Below, piece after piece: positions 43,715-47,413 of a stretch of 47,413 bases of DNA. Position 1 is the stretch's first letter, and each line of letters starts with the position of its first letter. Made by a program: the position numbers and the translations under genes. The stretch is from contig SCRO01000010.1 in NCBI GenBank assembly GCA_004298505.1, positions 1 through 47,413 on the forward strand, read 5' to 3'. The stretch comes from Rhodanobacter sp. (GTDB lineage Bacteria; Pseudomonadota; Gammaproteobacteria; Xanthomonadales; Rhodanobacteraceae). The notes beneath the pieces are model-generated. The model was given only the letters and a program-made list of their open reading frames with translations, was not told the DNA's origin and searched no databases.

Positions 43715-44545
43715 CTATTCCAGTGGCAGGCGCGCATGCGTGCGCACGCCGCCGGCTTCATTGTTCTCGATCTCGACATCGCCGCCCAGCGTACGTGCTC
43801 GTTCACGCATACCGCGTATACCATAGTGGCCAGCCAGCTCCCAGTCGGGTGCGAGGCCGCGACCATCGTCGCGCACGTCGATATGCAATGCGTGAGCGTC
43901 GCTACCAAGCTCGATCTCGATACGCCGAGCCTGCGCGATCGCGCGCGCTTCGCGGTTCTTGAACTCGGGCAGGCGCGCGAGGGATAGGCCGCCCTGCATG
44001 TCCTCGAGGCCGCGGACGATATCCCGGAGCGGCCGGATCGTGCGCCCGACCAGCCAGAACACGAGCAAGTTGCCCACCACCATCACGATCAGGCCGAGCT
44101 GCAGCAGGTAGACGGTGTCGTCCCAACCATCCAGTACCGCCCGCGACGAATTTGACTGGATATCGAGCACGCTGCCGGCGAGGCGCAGTTGATAGTGCAA
44201 CGGCGCCGGCGCGACCAGTGCGGAGTACCACCCCGGTGCGTTGAGCCCGACCTTGTAGGGCGAAGGCGGCGACCGGTATATCACGCGGCCATGCGCATCG
44301 TGCAAGGTCATGTCGGTGGACCGCACATGGCCGAGTCGCTGCAACGACTGCCGTACCACTGGTTCGCTGGCATCCGCGTAGGTATCCACGAAATAAGTGA
44401 GCATTTGGGCCGCGACCTTGCTTGCCGAATCGGTATCTTCGCGCACCCGGGCGCGCGTGTCGCTGAGCTGAAACGCGAGCACGACGGCCGTGAACACCAC
44501 CATCAAGACGGCAACCAACAGGTTGAGCTGGACGCGCAGGCTCAT
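43715..44545 (-). pseudogene. Sensor histidine kinase with internal deletion
   Basis: An open frame of 276 residues: TM1 about 9-29 (LLVAVLMVVFTAVVLAFQL), periplasmic domain, TM2 about 146-167 (LLQLGLIVMVVGNLLVFWLV), HAMP (RTIRPLRDIVRGLEDMQGGL). Then at about residue 205 (REARAIAQARRIEIEL, near 43933) it jumps straight to the end of the HATPase domain (DDGRGLAPDWELAGHYGIRG). The whole HisKA_3 dimerisation helix with the phospho-accepting His and the ATPase N box, about 150 residues, are missing without loss of frame. It cannot autophosphorylate. It overlaps the hydrolase fragment by 4 bp. I class it as an in-frame deletion derivative; a regulatory role without kinase activity cannot be excluded. 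Confidence 0.78.
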
Positions 44546-45117
44546 GATGCTGCCGCGTTGGCGACAGTCGCCCAGCGCGAGAAGTCGTGCGTCGCCGCAA
44601 AGGCCTCGGTGGCGCTGCGCAACAGCCGCGACGTCGCCGGATGCGTTGGATCGTGCCCGGCACGCGTGGCCCAGGCCAGCCGGCTGCCTGCACAGGTACG
44701 CTGCACGCGCCAGGCGTTGCAGGGGCGACAAACCCAGTCTTGCGTGCCGCGCACGAGCGCGACGGGCATGCCGTGCAACGCGCTGGCGGCACGCAGCACC
44801 GCAGCCTCGCCGAGGAAACACCGCCGCGCGAGGTAGTGCGCTTGCACGCGATACTTGGCGATCAATCGTTGCGCCTTCCCGGCATCCGGCGCCGCTGGCG
44901 GCGCGCGCGTGGGGTGCAGTCCGCCGAGCGCCTGCTCGTAGGCCTGCCACGCCAGCGCAACCCGCAGTGCGCGCTCGCGATCGGCGTCCACGTCGGCGAA
45001 GCAGCGGTCGAGCCAAGTGATGACGCTGCGGTGCCAACGCCGCGGAATGACCGCCATGAAATCTGCATGGGGTTGCGACACCAGTGCGCCGACGCCATGA
45101 AAAAACCATTCAAGAGT
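44542..45117 (-). pseudogene. 5'-truncated proline iminopeptidase-like alpha/beta hydrolase
   Basis: The frame encodes the C-terminal part of an S33 proline iminopeptidase-like hydrolase: [61 protein letters not shown] (acid region) and RATRAGHDPTHP-like LAWATRAGHDPTHP with the catalytic His. The N-terminal half, with the GGSWGS nucleophile-Ser motif, is absent. Homology stops at about 45112-45117, exactly where pqqC homology begins on the other strand. A GTG at 45081 could start a 179-residue product without a nucleophile. The tail overlaps the kinase gene by 4 bp, so the three minus-strand genes formed an operon. Confidence 0.72.
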
Positions 45118-45685
45118 CGCAAACCGCTACTACTACCAGATCTCGATCCCGGTGAAGGATGCCGCGATCCTCTCCAATTGTCCGGATCGGGCCGTGCGCC
45201 GGCAGTGGGTGCAGCGCATCCTGGACCACGACGGCCACGGCGACGATCCCGGCGGTATCGAGGCGTGGGCACAGCTCGCGCTGGCGACCGGACTCGCGCG
45301 CGAGGAGCTGGAGGACCTGCGCCACGTGGCGCCTGGCATGCGTTTTGCCGTCGACGCCTACGTGAACTTCGCGCGCCGCGCACCGTGGCAGGAAGCGGCG
45401 TGCTCGGCGCTGACCGAGCTGTTCGCGCCGAAGATCCACAAGGAACGCCTTGCCAACTGGCCGCAGCACTATCCGTGGATCGAAAGCAACGGCCTGCAGT
45501 ATTTCCGCAACCGTGTTTTGCAGGCACGCCGTGACGTTGAACAGGCACTTGAAGTCACGCTGACTTATTTTGTCACGCCTGCACAGCAACAACGCGCGCT
45601 CGACATCCTGCAATTCAAACTCGATGTCCTGTGGGCAATGAACGACGCGATGGCACTCAAGTACGCAGCGGAGCTGACAGCATGA
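45116..45685 (+). pseudogene. pqqC: 5'-truncated pqqC (pyrroloquinoline-quinone synthase)
   Basis: The frame opens after TGA 45098 and shows PqqC homology from [20 protein letters not shown] onward, through [40 protein letters not shown] and [20 protein letters not shown] to the stop. PqqC is normally about 250 residues and has about 45-50 residues before VANR, including the Tyr-His active-site pair; these are missing. No start codon precedes VANR; the first is GTG 45152, giving 177 residues. PqqC performs the final oxygen-dependent ring closure of PQQ synthesis. Loss of the N-terminal helix suggests inactivity. It overlaps pqqD by 4 bp (ATGA). Upstream pqqA and pqqB are absent. Confidence 0.85.
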
Positions 45686-45987
45686 ATGTCGTTACGGTCG
45701 CCACCGACGAAACCACGGGATTTACACCCGGCAGCATCCCGCGCATAGGCCGCGGCTTCCGCCTGCAGTGGGAACCGGTACAGAAAGCACATGTGCTGCT
45801 GTACCCGGAAGGCATGGTCAAGCTCAACCGCACCGCCAGCGAGATTCTTTCGCGCTGCGACGGTGTGAAACCGGTGGCAGCGATCGTTGCCGAACTCGAA
45901 GAACTCTTCGATCAAACAGGACTGGATGCGGACGTGGTGGCGTTCCTCGACCTCGCTTGGACCCAACGATGGGTGGAATGCACATGA
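45682..45987 (+). CDS. pqqD: PQQ peptide chaperone PqqD
   Basis: 101 residues. Winged-helix RiPP recognition protein that delivers the PqqA precursor peptide to Pqq[21 protein letters not shown] and [20 protein letters not shown] are hallmark strands, followed by the three-helix bundle. ATG overlaps the pqqC stop (ATGA) and its stop overlaps the pqqE start (ATGA), so C-D-E are translationally coupled. Slightly longer than the usual 90-95 residues, at the N-terminus. Its substrate gene pqqA is not in the window. Confidence 0.93.
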   Translation: MNVVTVATDETTGFTPGSIPRIGRGFRLQWEPVQKAHVLLYPEGMVKLNRTASEILSRCDGVKPVAAIVAELEELFDQTGLDADVVAFLDLAWTQRWVECT

Positions 45988-47135
45988 ACGCACAAGCACA
46001 ACCGGCAATTCCTGAAACCACGATCGGCCCTCCATTCTGGCTGCTGGCCGAGCTTACCTATGAGTGCCCGTTGCATTGTCCGTTCTGCTACAACCCGGTC
46101 GACTTCGCGAAGCAGAAGACCGAACTGTCGACCGATGACTGGCTGCGCGTGCTGCACGAGGCACGTGCGATCGGCTCGGTGCAATGCGGCTTCTCCGGCG
46201 GCGAGCCGCTGCAGCGAAAAGACCTTGAGGTACTAGTCGCCGAGGCTCATCAGCTCGGCTATTACACCAACCTGCTCACCTCCGGCATTGGTCTCAATGA
46301 GAAACGTATCGTTGCCCTCAAGGAAGCCGGGCTCGATCACATCCAGCTCTCGTTCCAGGACTCGACGCGCGAGGTCAACGACTTCCTGTCCTCGACGCGC
46401 ACCTTTGACTTGAAGCGAGAGGCCGCCAGGCTCATCAAGAAGTACGATTTCGAGATGGTGATGAACTGCGTCATCCACCGCATGAACATCGACCACGTTG
46501 ACGAGATCATCAAGTTCGCGGTGGAGATCGACGCCAACTATCTCGAGCTCGCCAATGCGCAGTACTACGCGTGGGCACACATCAATATCGAGCGCCTGAT
46601 GCCAACGCGCGAGCAGCTCGTGCGCGCCGAGGCGACCACTAACCGCTGGCGCGAAAAGCTCGGCAACAAGATGCGACTGTTCTTCATCGTGCCGGACTAC
46701 TACGAGACGCGTCCGAAAAAGTGCATGAACGGCTGGGCCAACGTATTCCTGACCATTGCGCCCGACGGCGTTGCACTGCCGTGTCACACCGCGCGCATGC
46801 TGCCCGGGGCGCCCTTCCCGAACGTAAATGAGATGGGCGTACGCGAGATCTGGTATGACTCCGAGGGTTTCAATCGCTACCGCGGCACCGGCTGGATGAA
46901 GGAGCCCTGCCGCAGTTGCACGGAGCGCTTCAACGATCTCGGTGGCTGCCGCTGCCAGGCGTTCATGTTAACCGGCGATCCCACGAGTGCCGATCCGGTT
47001 TGCGACAAATCGCCTCATCACGGCGCCGTGCTGGCCGTGGTCGCAACGGCGCAACTCCCGCAGGATCCGAAAAAGTCGAAACCACTGGTGTTTCGCGGTA
47101 GCAAAGAGTCGGCCAGCGCGGAAAAGTTGTTCTAG
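45984..47135 (+). CDS. pqqE: PQQ biosynthesis radical SAM enzyme PqqE
   Basis: 383 residues. Radical SAM/SPASM enzyme that cross-links Glu and Tyr of PqqA, the first step of PQQ synthesis. CxxxCxxC motif C28-C32-C35 in LTYECPLHCPFCYNP; SAM-binding CGFSGGEPLQRKDLE; SPASM cysteines in LPCHTARMLPG, EPCRSCTERFNDLGGCRCQA and DPVCDKSPHH. Intact and full length. The start at ATG 45984 overlaps the pqqD stop; an upstream extension to 45768 lies inside pqqD. Without pqqA and with pqqC cut, the operon is unlikely to make PQQ unless those functions lie elsewhere. Confidence 0.96.
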   Translation: MNAQAQPAIPETTIGPPFWLLAELTYECPLHCPFCYNPVDFAKQKTELSTDDWLRVLHEARAIGSVQCGFSGGEPLQRKDLEVLVAEAHQLGYYTNLLTSGIGLNEKRIVALKEAGLDHIQLSFQDSTREVNDFLSSTRTFDLKREAARLIKKYDFEMVMNCVIHRMNIDHVDEIIKFAVEIDANYLELANAQYYAWAHINIERLMPTREQLVRAEATTNRWREKLGNKMRLFFIVPDYYETRPKKCMNGWANVFLTIAPDGVALPCHTARMLPGAPFPNVNEMGVREIWYDSEGFNRYRGTGWMKEPCRSCTERFNDLGGCRCQAFMLTGDPTSADPVCDKSPHHGAVLAVVATAQLPQDPKKSKPLVFRGSKESASAEKLF

Positions 47136-47413
47136 ACATGCGCCGTGGCTGCCGTTGTCACGTAGTGTCGATGACGCCGAGCGGGTGTACTTGATCGACA
47201 CCTCGTAGGCGCTGCATGCGTCGATGCGCATGTGCGCCTTCAGTAGACGAACCAGGGATCAGCCTCGGAAGCACGGGTCAAGAAGCACGGGGTCTAGCAG
47301 CCTGTCGGACTTACGGAAAATCACAAAATTTTGGTCAAAAAGTGATCAAAACTGCCGGCGTAGGTCGCCTCAAATTGAGTTCGAGTCCTCAAGTTGCCGC
47401 AAATCGACGTACG
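47136..47413. other. Intergenic end of window with a possible mobile-element border
   Basis: No gene is recognisable. From 47298 (cagcctgtcggacttacgga) composition changes to A+T-rich (aaaatcacaaaattttggtc). The wording 'agcagcctgtcggactt' reminded me of insertion-sequence termini in this group. Only one end is in view, so this is a weak call. Confidence 0.3.

Noticed and set aside
43715-45109. A 464-residue continuous frame joining kinase and upstream sequence
   Set aside because: Residues upstream of MSLRVQLNLL are the out-of-frame shadow of the hydrolase fragment, are Arg/Ala-rich and resemble no sensor domain.
45000-45150. Search for a pqqA peptide gene (ExxxY motif) in front of pqqC
   Set aside because: No frame contains the Glu-x-x-x-Tyr core or a PqqA-like peptide.

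Overview
The window is about 47 kb of GC-rich (roughly two-thirds G+C by eye) Gram-negative chromosome. Gene content and order (amiC-mutL with tsaE-nnr, the panBCD-folK-pcnB block, a short NAD-type isocitrate dehydrogenase, a BamC-like lipoprotein next to dapA, PrxQ, LpxH, a LysM amidase) suggest a gammaproteobacterium of the Xanthomonadales, most like the Rhodanobacteraceae. This placement is inference from content; no rRNA gene is present.

Layout. 1-5.7 kb: leucine-catabolism carboxylase beta subunit (liuB), a probably Fur-controlled cupredoxin + FTR1 iron-uptake pair, then rplU-rpmA-obgE and a secreted DUF2059 protein. 5.8-14 kb: uvrA, a thioesterase, a deletion-scarred DUF4139-like pseudogene, two crotonases, a mercaptopyruvate-type sulfurtransferase, a Nudix hydrolase with a DUF1289 partner, and an FKBP isomerase. 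14-25 kb: a DUF1684 gene remnant, mutL, amiC, a 178-bp palindromic MITE at the stop codon of tsaE, nnr, queG, and pantothenate/folate/RNA-processing genes panD, panC, panB, folK and pcnB. 25-33 kb: tRNA-Glu(CTC), fdxA, a BamC-like lipoprotein, dapA, a GcvR-like ACT protein, PrxQ, a PIN-PhoH ATPase, an LpxO-like hydroxylase, NAD-isocitrate dehydrogenase, an AhpD-like protein and glutaredoxin. 33-40 kb: BepA-like M48 protease, ppk1, ppx, a periplasmic cyclophilin and lpxH. These are largely ordinary housekeeping genes.

40.4-47.4 kb is accessory and visibly rearranged. It holds a GFA protein, a ~100-bp GGDEF remnant, an orphan PEP-CTERM protein, a 0.9-kb stretch with a possible IS110 relic, a NarL-type response regulator, a histidine kinase with its catalytic middle missing, the 3' part of a proline-iminopeptidase-like hydrolase, and a PQQ-biosynthesis locus. 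In that locus pqqC has lost its 5' end while pqqD and pqqE are intact. The hydrolase and pqqC fragments meet head to head at about 45112-45118, which is what one deletion removing the region between them (where pqqA and pqqB would be expected) would leave.

The main theme beyond the ordinary gene list is repeated deletion scarring: at least five genes survive only as terminal pieces with clean junctions. I found no convincing new defence, secretion or biosynthetic system; the degraded PQQ/two-component locus and the tsaE-stop MITE are the most unusual structures.
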